DNA of 64,000 bases from Neobacillus niacini. Lineage in GTDB: Bacteria; Bacillota; Bacilli; Bacillales; Cytobacillaceae. Location of the stretch: contig NZ_JAMBOB010000001.1 in assembly GCF_023715415.1 (NCBI RefSeq), positions 1-64,000 on the forward strand, in the 5' to 3' direction. A program made the translations under genes and the position numbers. Positions 20,216-30,247 of this stretch are shown here, one piece after another (positions within the stretch are counted from its first letter, which is position 1; each line of letters opens with the position of its first letter). A model generated the notes under the pieces. It did no database searches and had not been told where the DNA came from. It saw nothing but the letters and a program-made list of their open reading frames with translations.

Positions 20216-21757
20216 TTATTTCTTCCAGATTGCTTTATAAGATTTATCGAATTCCTTAAACGCTTTCTTAAATTCACTCTTATTTTTCAAACTATCAATG
20301 TACTTCTCAAATTGATCTGCTGACATTTCGCCAACAATTGTTTTAACAACATTACTTTGCCATTCATTTTGGTATCGTGGCCATACAGATGTCCATGTGT
20401 CGGATTTTAAATAAGAGAAAGGATTCACTTTTCCTATTTCTTCAAAGTGTGCAGTTTCCTTTAAAATTCGGTCATTGTATTCTTTTGGTGCATTTTTATC
20501 CACGCTTTTCATCCATGTAGTATAAGCTAAAGGTAAAGGCTGTTGAACAGATGTTCCAATCTCAACTTTTCCTACATCAGTGGTTACTTTATTTCCTTTA
20601 TCATCAAGATTATAGTGAACACCTTCTTGACCATAGAAAATAAAATCGAAAAATTCAGGAGTATTCGTTTGCTCGAAATAATCTAATATCCGCTTTACTT
20701 TTTCTTCCGATAACTTAGATGAAAGCATAAGGGATCCATATACGCCAGGCTCCAATTGTACTGCAGGTCCCTTAGGGCCCTTAAGATCAAGTACAATTAC
20801 TTCCGCATTCGGTTCTGATTTTTTAATAGAATCCTGGAACATCCATGCTCTCCAAATATTTCGAATATATGATGCCGCTTTTCCAGATTCAAATAATTCT
20901 TGAGTCTGAGTGGTGCTCATAGTAGAAAATTCCTTTGGTAAAATTCCACGAGAATACAAGTCTCTAAAATATTTGACTGTATCTACAAATCCTGGATGGA
21001 GGTTATAATGGATCATACCACCTTCATCATCATATGCAGGATCTAATGCTCCAAAACCTGCTGCAATTGCTGAGTGAATTCCTGTTCCACCATATGAATG
21101 TACATGACCAATCGTATCATTTTTTCCATTTCCATCTGGATCTTGTTTTACCATGGCTTCTAAAGCATCAGCATATTCCTCTAATGTAGTTGGAACTGGG
21201 AGTCCTAAATTGTCTAACCAATCTTTACGTATCTTAATCCCTTGGTCAACACTTGGACGGTTTCTAGGAATTCCATATATCTTGTCATCAACTTTTGAAA
21301 ATCTCCAAGCATTTGGACTTGAATATTTCTCAAAGTTTGGATAGTCACTAAAGTCACCTAAGAATTTACCAACTTCCCAAAATGCACCATTCTCAATCGC
21401 TTTCAATAAATTTGGACTGTTAATATCTGGTGCCCAAATCACATCAGGTAATGCTCCAGATGATAAAACCAAGTCAAATTTTGTGTCAAAATCTCCAGAA
21501 GGGACCCATTCAATATCCAATTTTGTATTGGTTCTTTTTTGGAACTCCGTCCAGAATTGATTTTTCATATCGGGTACTTCTTCAAATAGTGGTAATACCA
21601 TTTTAATTTCTAGTGGTTTTGAACTATCTGCCACATCATTATCTTTTGATTCCGTGTTTGTTTTGGAGTCGTTACTACACCCCGCCAATGCTCCCGTAAT
21701 CAAAAGTGCAAAGACCATAAACAACGATAGCCACTTTTTAACCGATAATTTCTCCAT
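20216..21757 (-). CDS. Lipoprotein solute-binding protein (LplA/YtcQ type)
   Basis: Extracellular receptor of a CUT1 sugar ABC importer. The signal peptide ends in lipobox ALAGC (Cys27), after which an Asn/Ser/Lys linker leads to a type-1 binding-protein fold (513 residues). MEWVPSGDFDTKFDLVLSSG-like strands (about 80-100) and the C-terminal SADQFEKYIDSLKN helix are typical of LplA/YtcQ. It is the last gene of the enolase-permease-permease-binding-protein operon, within 90 bp of the permease. RBS GGGGGT. The ligand is probably a uronate-bearing oligosaccharide, judged from context only. Confidence 0.93.
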   Translation of the reverse strand: MEKLSVKKWLSLFMVFALLITGALAGCSNDSKTNTESKDNDVADSSKPLEIKMVLPLFEEVPDMKNQFWTEFQKRTNTKLDIEWVPSGDFDTKFDLVLSSGALPDVIWAPDINSPNLLKAIENGAFWEVGKFLGDFSDYPNFEKYSSPNAWRFSKVDDKIYGIPRNRPSVDQGIKIRKDWLDNLGLPVPTTLEEYADALEAMVKQDPDGNGKNDTIGHVHSYGGTGIHSAIAAGFGALDPAYDDEGGMIHYNLHPGFVDTVKYFRDLYSRGILPKEFSTMSTTQTQELFESGKAASYIRNIWRAWMFQDSIKKSEPNAEVIVLDLKGPKGPAVQLEPGVYGSLMLSSKLSEEKVKRILDYFEQTNTPEFFDFIFYGQEGVHYNLDDKGNKVTTDVGKVEIGTSVQQPLPLAYTTWMKSVDKNAPKEYNDRILKETAHFEEIGKVNPFSYLKSDTWTSVWPRYQNEWQSNVVKTIVGEMSADQFEKYIDSLKNKSEFKKAFKEFDKSYKAIWKK

Positions 21758-21843
21758 TTTTTACCCCCATAAAAAGTTTTTTAATTTTACTAGCGATGTT
21801 TATAAATCTCTTACATCACCCCTTTCAGGTTATAATTCCTGAA

Positions 21844-22725
21844 TTATTCTTTTATAGATCCAAGCATAACTCCTTTAGCAAAATATTTTTGTAAGAAAGG
21901 ATAGACAACCAAAATTGGAAGCATGGCTAAAACAATGGAAGCCATCCGGATGGTTTCTTGTGGCAGTGTTGCTTGCTCCGGTGTGGCGCCAGCCTGTCCT
22001 ACTGCATCTGAACCTGAATCAATAACGAGTGTCTTAATCAACATTTGGAGTGTCCACTTGGAGGAATCTGTAAGATATATTAAGGCATTAAAATACGTAT
22101 TCCAATGGGCTACTGCAAAGAATAATGTAAAAGTTGCAATCGCCGGCATTGAAAGGGGAATGATAATTCTAAAAAATACCCCTATATCATTACAGCCATC
22201 AATTCTAGCTGCTTCTTCTAGTTCAGCTGGAAGAGAATCCATGAAGCTTTTTACAACTAATAAACTCCAAGCATTGGTCAAACTGACTAAGATTAAAGAC
22301 CAATGCGAATTGATTAACCCAAGCTCTTGAACGAGTAAAAAATTGGGAACGATTCCCGGATTAAATACAAGCGTAAATATTACAGCATAGAAAATAAATT
22401 TACGTCCAGGTAATGATTTTCTCGTCAATCCATATGCCATCGAAAAAGTTACAATAAGATTAAATATCGTTCCAACAACAGTGATATATACGGTGTTTTT
22501 CAAAGCCGATAAAAAGCTGTTTGTTGACAAAAGATAAAAATAGGAATCTAGTGAAAATTTTTCAGGGATTAAATTAAACTCAAAAGGTACATAAACTTCC
22601 GGATCAGTAAGTGAAATACTTACTACATATAGAAAAGGGGCTAAACAGATTATTGAGATAGCAGCAATAATAGAGTAGATGATATAGTCCCCTGCTGTGA
22701 GCCGTTTTTTTGTCACAGAGCTCAT
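21844..22725 (-). CDS. Carbohydrate ABC permease (LplC/YtcP type)
   Basis: Inner-membrane subunit with six predicted helices (293 residues). The cytoplasmic EAA loop ELEEAARIDGCNDIGVFFRI contacts the ATPase. The C-terminus LQKYFAKGVMLGSIKE is typical of the LplC branch. It pairs with the 22764 permease (38 bp apart). RBS AGGAGG. Confidence 0.95.
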   Translation of the reverse strand: MSSVTKKRLTAGDYIIYSIIAAISIICLAPFLYVVSISLTDPEVYVPFEFNLIPEKFSLDSYFYLLSTNSFLSALKNTVYITVVGTIFNLIVTFSMAYGLTRKSLPGRKFIFYAVIFTLVFNPGIVPNFLLVQELGLINSHWSLILVSLTNAWSLLVVKSFMDSLPAELEEAARIDGCNDIGVFFRIIIPLSMPAIATFTLFFAVAHWNTYFNALIYLTDSSKWTLQMLIKTLVIDSGSDAVGQAGATPEQATLPQETIRMASIVLAMLPILVVYPFLQKYFAKGVMLGSIKE

Positions 22726-22763
22726 TATTCAACCTCCTATTTTAGTAGAAATCTTTTAAACAG

Positions 22764-23732
22764 TTACATAATACCTTCATTTCCAAATTTCTTTGTAATC
22801 CAATTTGCCCCCAGTATCATGATTAGACCGATAATTCCCTTAAACATACCAACCGCTACACCGATACTTGTATCCCCTCTAAGGATCCCTTGTGTAAAGG
22901 CATAAGTATCAAATACATCCCCCACTTCCATGACCAACGGATTCAGCATTAAAATAATTTGCTCAAATCCAACATCCATCATGCTCCCTAATCGAAGGAT
23001 TAATAAAATGATGATAACATGTCGAATAGCCGGCAGCGTAATGTGCCATATTTGTCTCCAACGATTCGCTCCATCCACGACTGCTGCTTCGTATAAACTA
23101 GGATTGACTCCGGCAATTGCCGCTAAAAAGATAATGGTACCCCACCCAGCATCTTTCCATATGCTTTGAAACGTAACGATAAGCCAAAATAAATTATCAT
23201 TTGACAAAAAAGCAAACGTATCTCCAAACCAAGAATTCAATAGTTTATTAATTGCACCAACATCTGTCGATAACATGAAAAAGGTTAGCCCTGCAACAAC
23301 CACCCATGATAAGAAATGCGGCAGGTAAATAATCGATTGATTAACACGTTTGAAAACATCATGACGTATTTCGTTAAGCAATAATGCCAAAATAATCGGC
23401 ACAGGAAAGTATAGAATTAAACTCATAAAGTTAATGACAAGTGTGTTACGTAATAACGTATAAAAATAATCATAAGTAAATAAATCTATAAAATGTTTAA
23501 ATCCGACCCACGGACTTCCCATTAATCCTTTAAAAGGACTGTAGTCCTTAAATGCAATGGCAAGCCCCCACATTGGAGCATACCTAAAAATAATAAAATA
23601 CAAGATACCTGGCAACATGAGTAGATAAAAATATTTGTGCTTTACGATTTGTTTCCAGAGAATTTGCCACTTAGACGTTTTTTTGCTCATTATCGAGAGA
23701 TGAGCATTTGAATTTACTACCGTATTTTTCAT
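22764..23732 (-). CDS. Carbohydrate ABC permease (LplB type)
   Basis: Six-helix membrane subunit of 322 residues. The EAA-type loop reads SLYEAAVVDGANRWRQIWHI, and the N-terminal cytoplasmic tail plus YFYLLMLPGILYFIIFRYAP mark the LplB/YtcO branch, which is longer at the N-terminus than LplC. Its start is 14 bp from the enolase-superfamily stop, so the two are translationally close. RBS GGGGTGG. Confidence 0.95.
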   Translation of the reverse strand: MKNTVVNSNAHLSIMSKKTSKWQILWKQIVKHKYFYLLMLPGILYFIIFRYAPMWGLAIAFKDYSPFKGLMGSPWVGFKHFIDLFTYDYFYTLLRNTLVINFMSLILYFPVPIILALLLNEIRHDVFKRVNQSIIYLPHFLSWVVVAGLTFFMLSTDVGAINKLLNSWFGDTFAFLSNDNLFWLIVTFQSIWKDAGWGTIIFLAAIAGVNPSLYEAAVVDGANRWRQIWHITLPAIRHVIIILLILRLGSMMDVGFEQIILMLNPLVMEVGDVFDTYAFTQGILRGDTSIGVAVGMFKGIIGLIMILGANWITKKFGNEGIM

Positions 23733-23746
23733 TCGTCCACCCCTTT

Positions 23747-24838
23747 TTAATGAAGTTGTGTGATTTTATAATCCGCTTTTTTTAACCAATCTTTATTAAT
23801 CTCAACTCCCCATCCTATTCCATGTGGAATATCTACCATGCCATTCCTTACTTCTAATGTTGGATAAAATAAGTCTTTTACCCATGGGTTATTTTCAATA
23901 CTAAATTCTAAGTATGGTCCAGCATTTTCAATTGCACCTAGAACATGTAAGGTAAAAACGGTAACCATTGACAAATTGGCAGCATGTGGAGTACAAGGCA
24001 AACCTGCTTCACTTGCCATTTTTGCGACTTTAAGAGTCCTAGATATTCCACCAAGATAACAAATATCCGGTTGGACAATATCGACTGCTTTTAAATCAAT
24101 TATCCTTTTCCATTGAGATAGGCAATTATCCTGTTCTCCACCTGCTACAGGTATTTTTAATGCTCTAGTAACTTCAGCAGTCCACTCAATTTCAGGATAA
24201 GGACAAGGTTCTTCAAAGTGAGCTACATTATATTTTTCAAGCATCCGTCCAACCTCAATTGCTTTATCTGGTGTATAACCACTATTTGCATCTACCATCA
24301 ATGCTGTGTCATCACCAATGGCGCGACGTACGGCCGGTACAATTTCTTCCGTTCTTCCTGGCCATATATCTATGTTTTTACCAAAGTTATTAGCAATACG
24401 AATTTTAAAGGCCGTATATCCTTTGTTATTCATTAATTCCTTTAATCGATTTGCTTCATCTTGAGGAGATATATCTCTTCTCATACTAGAGCCATACACA
24501 TGAATAGGACGATTTGTTCCACCCAATAGCTCACAAACACTTTTTCCTTCTAATTTTCCTTTAAGATCCCATAAGGCGGTATCAACACCACCAACAGCCC
24601 TGCAAATATAGGAACCAGGAAACTTATGCTCCGCTTCAATACAACGGTCCACTATTCCGTCAATATCTAATGGGTTAAACCCAAGAACATGCGGTGCAAT
24701 TTGTTGATGGAGGACCATCGCCGAAATGTTTGCATGATAGGGAGCAACTTGACCATATCCTTCCTCACCTGAATCCGTACGGATCCTAACGATGCATATT
24801 TCTTTTGTAGAAAAAGTTTCGATACTCTGTATCCTCAT
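23747..24838 (-). CDS. Enolase-superfamily acid-sugar dehydratase (mandelate racemase subgroup)
   Basis: A 363-residue member of the mandelate racemase/muconate lactonizing superfamily. All active-site positions are visible: K145-x-R147 (FKIRI), metal ligands Asp183 (VDANSGY), Glu209 (HFEEP) and Glu235 (GGEQDN), and the Asp258/His285 dyad (QPDICYLGG, TPHAANLS). The His-Asp dyad points to dehydration of an aldonate or uronate-derived acid rather than a muconate cycloisomerase. It is the first gene of the importer operon, suggesting it handles an acid sugar released from the imported glycan. The exact substrate is not predictable. RBS AAAGGAG. Confidence 0.9.
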   Translation of the reverse strand: MRIQSIETFSTKEICIVRIRTDSGEEGYGQVAPYHANISAMVLHQQIAPHVLGFNPLDIDGIVDRCIEAEHKFPGSYICRAVGGVDTALWDLKGKLEGKSVCELLGGTNRPIHVYGSSMRRDISPQDEANRLKELMNNKGYTAFKIRIANNFGKNIDIWPGRTEEIVPAVRRAIGDDTALMVDANSGYTPDKAIEVGRMLEKYNVAHFEEPCPYPEIEWTAEVTRALKIPVAGGEQDNCLSQWKRIIDLKAVDIVQPDICYLGGISRTLKVAKMASEAGLPCTPHAANLSMVTVFTLHVLGAIENAGPYLEFSIENNPWVKDLFYPTLEVRNGMVDIPHGIGWGVEINKDWLKKADYKITQLH

Positions 24839-25159
24839 CTTAGGTCTCCTTTCAATCCACTTTATTTGTAACCGCTTACTTTTTATCTATTGTTACTTTC
24901 CTTCACCAGGCATTCAACAGGCAGTCCTTGCAAATCAAATAGATGTAAAAAGTTGTCCTTTGATGCGAAACTCTACTATTTAAAGAAGGGTAACTTATCA
25001 AGGAATTTATAGATTGGGAGTTGAGACTTACCCATATGTATGTCATTAGTTGTCCTGTTCAAATCTATCTTGTTTCTTTTCTTAAATTTGTTAATTGGAA
25101 GATTCATTTTATTTTTATAGACATGAGAGGATTATCCCTCTCATGCCTACTATGATTTC
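24839..25159. other. Intergenic region with cre-like box and a 3' hairpin
   Basis: No gene is visible. Apart from the cre-like box at 24867, the 9-bp stem CATGAGAGG (25122-25130) / CCTCTCATG (25137-25145) lies just past the 3' end of the 878-residue gene. It lacks a clear T run, so it may stabilise or weakly terminate that mRNA. Confidence 0.5.
24867..24880 (-). promoter_or_regulatory. cre-like CcpA box upstream of the importer operon
   Basis: TGTAACCGCTTACT matches the cre consensus TGWNANCGNTNWCA at 13 of 14 positions. It starts 29 bp upstream of the enolase-family gene, a position that suits carbon catabolite repression. CcpA control is inferred. Confidence 0.6.
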
Positions 25160-27796
25160 TTATTTCGCTAATCGAATGGAGAAATAAGGCTGATTGCTTA
25201 AATTCTTATCAAATCCTGGACAAGTTCTCTTTTGCTTTTCGTCGTTCTCAAATTCGAAAAAGTAAATTATTGGATACGGACTATCGGTGTACGAAGCTGG
25301 AATGTCTGCCGTAAATAAATCAGCATCCCGTACCGTTTTAATAGATTGATAACTTTCTGCCTGGTTTGCATGACGATAGTTTAAATAAACTTGGTAATCA
25401 GAAGGAATATCTTGTATATTCAAACTAATTTGTACACTCTGACCTCTTTCGAATGACTTCGGTGGTATGTGATTATATGCTGGTAACTCCATCTGTTGAT
25501 TGAGTAGCCAATTCTTCGCTTTTTCAATTTCTTTTGATGAAACATTATTTCTTGCTAACTGGATTTGATTTTCCATATTCCGAATGTCTTCTTCGATTGC
25601 TGGTAATCGGTCGGCCCAATGCCCGCGCATAAAAGAAACATATCCATATGTGATATCATCGGTATAAACATCTTTGGTAGCTTCAATTACTTGCTCCCAT
25701 GCATTTTTAGCCAAGCGATAATATTTAAGCGCTTGTTCTAGCAAACTTGCATCTCCGACTCTTTCAAAGAACTCATATGCTGTTCCAGCTCTAAATTTAT
25801 TTGCAAAAAAGTGTCCCAAACCAATTTGTGCTTCAATATCAATCACCCATCTCCGGAATGCTGGATCATTCTGGTTGTCAATTTTCCCCTTGGCTTCTTG
25901 CAAATAATGTTGTGCTGTCAAGGCTAAATCTTCTAAAAGGTCTGCAGTTTGAATAGGAGATATCTTGCCCTGCCTTTGATTTCGAACCATATCATCAGCA
26001 AATTCATCCACTCGATAAAATAAAGCCGGGTCCAATGGACTTACTGCATTAAAGGTATGAGGTTCACGACCATCACAGTGATAATCTGGTTTCTTTTCTT
26101 GATCGATAATAAAGATATTACTATACATTTCAGGCCAATAGTTGTTGTTGGCTACTGATGGTGAATGTGCAACGGTTAATAATGGTAAAATCCGACTAGC
26201 ATACTTTAATGATTTTTCACATGATTCGGCAGCTTCTGAAAATTCACTTCTTAAAAATCGGTGCCATGATTCAGGACTTGCATCTGGGTTATATAATAAC
26301 CGCCCCCACAGCCGATAAGTGTACTTATATTTTTTCCAGTCCCCGACTCCAAAACGTAATGCTGGATCTGCATAAGGGTCTCTTCCTGTAGGTGTCTCTG
26401 TCGTTTTCCGTGATTTAAAAGAAAGCGGCTCCATTATTTCTACCCCTTTGGCACCTAAGAAACTGCCTGAACGACCATACCCTGCAGCCATCTCCGGATC
26501 TCCCCATAAAAGTACCCTTTGTGTACCTGGCCAAATGCGGAAGAATAGATCATAGTTGCGGTCTTCCTTATAAAAATCAGCATATCCGTATCGGGTGAAC
26601 CGTCTTGAAGTGGTAGTAACAATCATCTTACCTGCTTCGGGGGTCGGTTCAATTGGAAGTTCTGTCTCCCTGATGGCAGCTTGGTGGTAAGGCAGTCCCA
26701 TATGTTCTGCCCAGAATTTTGGTGAAATTGAAAAAGGTACACCATTTTTCTCAGCCACTTGAAGGAGTTCATCATCAATCCCTTTCGGATGGAGATCAAG
26801 ATTAATTTTTCTACCACATGTTGCTACACCTTGAAATACTACTTCCCAAAATAAATGTGCTGGCTCAGGTATTCCACTTTCATAATGAACACGGATTGTT
26901 ACTCCATCGATTTCAGGACAAGACTGTAATAGTGTTTTTAATGCATCACGGCAGTATATTGCATGATTTTCTTCTTGAAGTCCTTCAATTTTATAACGGA
27001 TGTTAGGGCTTTCCTCTGGCTCATAAGTATGTGTCCATAGTCCAATTTGGAATTCCAACCCTCTGCGATTTGCTTCTTGTCCAATAAAGCGGAGCATCTG
27101 TAAATTTTTGTCCCTCTCTTCATCGGTTAAATCTTGAACAGTTACTTGGTAACCAGGTACAGAGACAAGGAAAGGATAAGCAAAACAAAAATAAAAATCT
27201 TTAATATCTGGATCATGACCATTGTCATACCCCATACCAAGAGCGAGATGAATACGATTGAAACGCTGACTTGCTAACTCTGTTAAGTATTCACGCCAAA
27301 ATGTTTTATCATAAAACCATAATTTATCTGTTTTTTCATTTACAAATAGTCGATTGATGCTTCTAACCGGATTTGCCGGTTGATTTTTTATTGGTTGTAA
27401 ATTCAAAAGCTCCTCTACTGGATCATTTGAATGCATTACTATATCTGATAATTCAAGGAGTGCATACACCAATCCTCGTACATCCGCACCTAGTACTACC
27501 AGTGATTTTTGTCCACTTTCTATAGTTGATGTAATGAAAAAAGATTCTGGCTGAATGGGTTGGCTATCTTTTATTAAATGCTGGAAATCAAAAGCTGCAG
27601 TGTGAGGTCCTCCTACGATTATAGGAAACCCTATTCCTTCTTCGTACGTAATATTGTCAGCTATTTCAACACTTAACCACTTCTCTTCAAGTTTCTCTCT
27701 AAATTGCTCCAAAGCCCAGTTAACCTGTTCTTGCATGGCAACATGATCATCTTTCCTTCGACTTAATCTAATTCTCTTTCCAATATCCTTCGCCAA
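25160..27796 (-). CDS. GH67-like large intracellular glycosidase candidate (878 aa)
   Basis: A distant paralogue of the 696-residue protein at 15587. Shared features: the lid domain ending LGADVRGLVYALLELSD (about 113-130), a barrel beginning VRSINRLFVNEKTDKLW (about 152-168), FWREYLTELASQRFNRIHLA, and later YRLWGRLLYNPDASPESWH followed by a helical domain. Here the barrel also has VTIRVHYESGIPEP and NLDLHPKG, and a ~100-residue C-terminal beta-sandwich is added (about 775-878). No signal peptide. The start is TTG 27796 after AAGGAGG. It stands alone behind a cre-like box, next to the importer operon. Catalytic residues are not assignable by eye. Confidence 0.65.
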   Translation of the reverse strand: MAKDIGKRIRLSRRKDDHVAMQEQVNWALEQFREKLEEKWLSVEIADNITYEEGIGFPIIVGGPHTAAFDFQHLIKDSQPIQPESFFITSTIESGQKSLVVLGADVRGLVYALLELSDIVMHSNDPVEELLNLQPIKNQPANPVRSINRLFVNEKTDKLWFYDKTFWREYLTELASQRFNRIHLALGMGYDNGHDPDIKDFYFCFAYPFLVSVPGYQVTVQDLTDEERDKNLQMLRFIGQEANRRGLEFQIGLWTHTYEPEESPNIRYKIEGLQEENHAIYCRDALKTLLQSCPEIDGVTIRVHYESGIPEPAHLFWEVVFQGVATCGRKINLDLHPKGIDDELLQVAEKNGVPFSISPKFWAEHMGLPYHQAAIRETELPIEPTPEAGKMIVTTTSRRFTRYGYADFYKEDRNYDLFFRIWPGTQRVLLWGDPEMAAGYGRSGSFLGAKGVEIMEPLSFKSRKTTETPTGRDPYADPALRFGVGDWKKYKYTYRLWGRLLYNPDASPESWHRFLRSEFSEAAESCEKSLKYASRILPLLTVAHSPSVANNNYWPEMYSNIFIIDQEKKPDYHCDGREPHTFNAVSPLDPALFYRVDEFADDMVRNQRQGKISPIQTADLLEDLALTAQHYLQEAKGKIDNQNDPAFRRWVIDIEAQIGLGHFFANKFRAGTAYEFFERVGDASLLEQALKYYRLAKNAWEQVIEATKDVYTDDITYGYVSFMRGHWADRLPAIEEDIRNMENQIQLARNNVSSKEIEKAKNWLLNQQMELPAYNHIPPKSFERGQSVQISLNIQDIPSDYQVYLNYRHANQAESYQSIKTVRDADLFTADIPASYTDSPYPIIYFFEFENDEKQKRTCPGFDKNLSNQPYFSIRLAK

Positions 27797-27827
27797 AATA
27801 ATTCCTCCTTGTAAACTTCTATAGAAA

Positions 27828-27841
27828 TGTAATCGCTTTCC
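27828..27841 (-). promoter_or_regulatory. cre-like CcpA box upstream of the 878-aa glycosidase
   Basis: TGTAATCGCTTTCC matches TGWNANCGNTNWCA at 13 of 14 positions and lies 32 bp upstream of the TTG start. It has nearly the same placement as the box before the neighbouring importer operon. Confidence 0.6.
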
Positions 27842-28251
27842 CTATCTATACTTTGAGCTACATACAACCCTCATTCAATAGACAGCTTTTGTTCTTAGCT
27901 CAACATATCAAAAGTTGTCTTACTTATGTGGTTCTAATTACCTTTGGATTCTTGCTTTTATTACTCTAGCATTGTTTTAATTTTAAATTAGGACAGAGAT
28001 TTGAAATAAGAATGTCATGAAATTTCCTGGGTAAGAGCAAAAACTGACATTTTTGTAACAATTACAAAGAGATTTTGGATCCCCCTGACATTCGTAAAAA
28101 AAATATTGAAATGGATTAGGCTTATGAATTTTTAATGTGAATGATTAGTAAAAAATAACCACTTCTTCAAAGATATAGTTAGTTTGCTAGTTTCTGCATC
28201 AGGAAATTGTTGATATGATAGAGGAAACAAAGGGAAAGTGTGGGGATATGA
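27842..28251. other. Divergent intergenic region
   Basis: About 400 bp between the 878-residue glycosidase and the sigma-54 activator, transcribed in opposite directions. No open frame with a ribosome binding site, no terminator and no clear sigma-A promoter pair were recognised. Confidence 0.35.
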
Positions 28252-30066
28252 TTGGTGCAGCAATCAGATTGGTATGTTAAGGACCTTTATCAAACTGAGA
28301 TTATTATGGTGAAAAATTGGATGACCCCAAGCCCCTATGCGATTTTACCTGGGGGAACGATAAGGGAAGCAGCGGAGAAAATGGAGAAGTTACGAGTAGA
28401 TTGTTTGCCAGTAATTGATGACAACGAACAATTCTTAGGTATGATTACATTGCGAAATTTGTTTTCTCATTTTCTTCATGAAGCAAATCATGAGGAATTA
28501 GCTTCAAGCTTTTTAAATAGAAATGTAGTTTGTATCCGTCCCACTGATTCCATCTTGGATGTCAAATCACTGCCCTATAGTCACTTACCAGTATTGGATG
28601 ATAGTGGAAAACTGATCGGAGTTCTAACACAGCGAGATATTTTAGAGGGTTTTTCTAAATACATGTACAAATTGCAGCAAAGGCAAATTTCTGTAGAAGC
28701 ATTAGCGGCCATATCAGAGAGTGCCTTTGAAGGGATTGCAGTTGTGGATGAAAATGGGATGCTTCAGGAATTTAATGAAGCCTATTGCCGTTTCATTGAC
28801 ATTAAAAGAGAAGATGCAATTGGAAGACATGTCACTGAAGTGATTGATAATACCAACTTACATATTACAGTTAAAACAGGCGTTGCACAGCGCGGGGTCC
28901 TGCAAAATATACACGGACAGGACATGGTTGTTCACCGTATCCCGATATGGCGGGAAGGCAGAGTGGTTGGAGCAATTGGAATGCTCATCTTCGAAGGGGT
29001 AAGTGAGGTTTATAAAATTTATGAGAGATTACAAGAAAGTAACCGAAAGAATGACCCTCAAAAAGATCTCTTTACATTAAAAGAAGAGAGGGACAGCAGA
29101 ATTACCATTGATCAGATTATTGGTACAAGTGATGAAATTCTTCATGTTAAACGAATCGCCAGAAAAGCTGCAAGAACGGCGGCAACCGTTTTAATTACGG
29201 GAGAAAGTGGGACAGGAAAAGAAATGTTTGCCAAAAGTATTCATCATTTAAGTCCTTTTTCTACGGGTCCTTTTATAAGTGTGAACTGCGGAGCGATACC
29301 AGAGCATTTATTTGAATCAGAGCTATTTGGTTATGAAGAAGGTGCATTTACCGGTGCAAAAAAAGGCGGAAAACCAGGTAAATTTGAATTAGCAGATAAT
29401 GGAACGATTTTTCTTGATGAGATAGGTGAGTTGCCGCTCGTCATGCAAACCAAACTATTGCGTGTTCTTCAGGAGAAAGAGGTAGAACGTGTAGGCGGGG
29501 TTAAAAAATATCAAATTAATGCGAGAATCATCAGTGCCACCAATCGTGATTTAAAGGAAATGGTGGATAAAGGAGCGTTTCGTGAAGATTTATATTACCG
29601 GATTAATATCATTCAGTTGCCGCTGCCACCACTAAGGGAACGAAAGAAAGACATACCAATTTTAATTGCTCATTATATGAAGAAAATCTGTGAGAAATAT
29701 CAAGTGCCTGTTAAATCATTATCTGCAGAGGCAGTAGCTGCGTTTATGAATTATCATTGGCGCGGCAATATTCGAGAGATGGCCAATACGATTGAAAGAA
29801 TTGTAACACTTGTTGATCGAATCACAATTGAAATAAGAGATTTGCCACTGTCAATTCATAACAAGATTGAGGAAATACAGGATACTACTCCTTCCAAGGC
29901 TCCAACTTTAATAGCGGAAGCTAAAATGGAGGGCAATTTAAAAGAAAAAGAAATCGTTCTTCAAGCTTTAAGACAAGCTGGTGGCAATAAATCAAGCGCT
30001 GCAAATATTCTTGGAATTCATCGTACAACTCTTTATCAAAAATTAAAAAAGCACGGAATCTATTAA
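28252..30066 (+). CDS. Sigma-54-dependent activator with CBS and PAS sensors
   Basis: A 604-residue enhancer-binding protein. A CBS pair (about 20-150; MTPSPYAILPGG and LPVIDDNEQFLGMIT) can bind adenine nucleotides. A PAS domain (about 160-255) follows. The AAA+ domain (about 285-510) has Walker A GESGTGKE, the GAFTGA sigma-54 contact loop and Walker B GTIFLDEIGELP. The C-terminal Fis-type helix-turn-helix is GNKSSAANILGIHRTTLYQKL. The start is uncertain: TTG 28252 or GTG 28255, both behind GTGGGG. The adjacent operon has a perfect -24/-12 promoter, so this protein almost certainly activates it. Confidence 0.95.
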   Translation: MVQQSDWYVKDLYQTEIIMVKNWMTPSPYAILPGGTIREAAEKMEKLRVDCLPVIDDNEQFLGMITLRNLFSHFLHEANHEELASSFLNRNVVCIRPTDSILDVKSLPYSHLPVLDDSGKLIGVLTQRDILEGFSKYMYKLQQRQISVEALAAISESAFEGIAVVDENGMLQEFNEAYCRFIDIKREDAIGRHVTEVIDNTNLHITVKTGVAQRGVLQNIHGQDMVVHRIPIWREGRVVGAIGMLIFEGVSEVYKIYERLQESNRKNDPQKDLFTLKEERDSRITIDQIIGTSDEILHVKRIARKAARTAATVLITGESGTGKEMFAKSIHHLSPFSTGPFISVNCGAIPEHLFESELFGYEEGAFTGAKKGGKPGKFELADNGTIFLDEIGELPLVMQTKLLRVLQEKEVERVGGVKKYQINARIISATNRDLKEMVDKGAFREDLYYRINIIQLPLPPLRERKKDIPILIAHYMKKICEKYQVPVKSLSAEAVAAFMNYHWRGNIREMANTIERIVTLVDRITIEIRDLPLSIHNKIEEIQDTTPSKAPTLIAEAKMEGNLKEKEIVLQALRQAGGNKSSAANILGIHRTTLYQKLKKHGIY

Positions 30067-30097
30067 ATTGAATAAATAGCACCATCTGTTTAGTGAT

Positions 30098-30145
30098 AGT
30101 GTAGTGGCAACACTGCAAAAAAGCTACACATGTAGTGTTATTCCT
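30098..30145 (+). promoter_or_regulatory. Candidate enhancer (UAS) sites for the sigma-54 activator
   Basis: Two imperfectly related dyads lie in the gap: AGTGT-N7-ACACT (30098-30114) and CTACA-CA-TGTAG (30124-30135). They sit about 55-95 bp upstream of the -24/-12 element, the usual enhancer distance. Binding is inferred. Confidence 0.45.
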
Positions 30146-30190
30146 ACAAAATGATATCAACAAAAGCCTGCCTTACGCTACTTCTCCACT

Positions 30191-30206
30191 TGGCATACTT
30201 CTTGCA
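30191..30206 (+). promoter_or_regulatory. Sigma-54 (-24/-12) promoter
   Basis: TGGCATACTTCTTGCA fits the SigL consensus TGGCAC-N5-TTGCA, with the invariant GG and GC separated by exactly 10 bp. It lies about 30-40 bp upstream of the alcohol dehydrogenase gene and just downstream of the activator gene. Confidence 0.85.
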
Positions 30207-30247
30207 TTTTAGATATGTGTAAAGTTTAGTAAGGGGTGAGAACGAGA

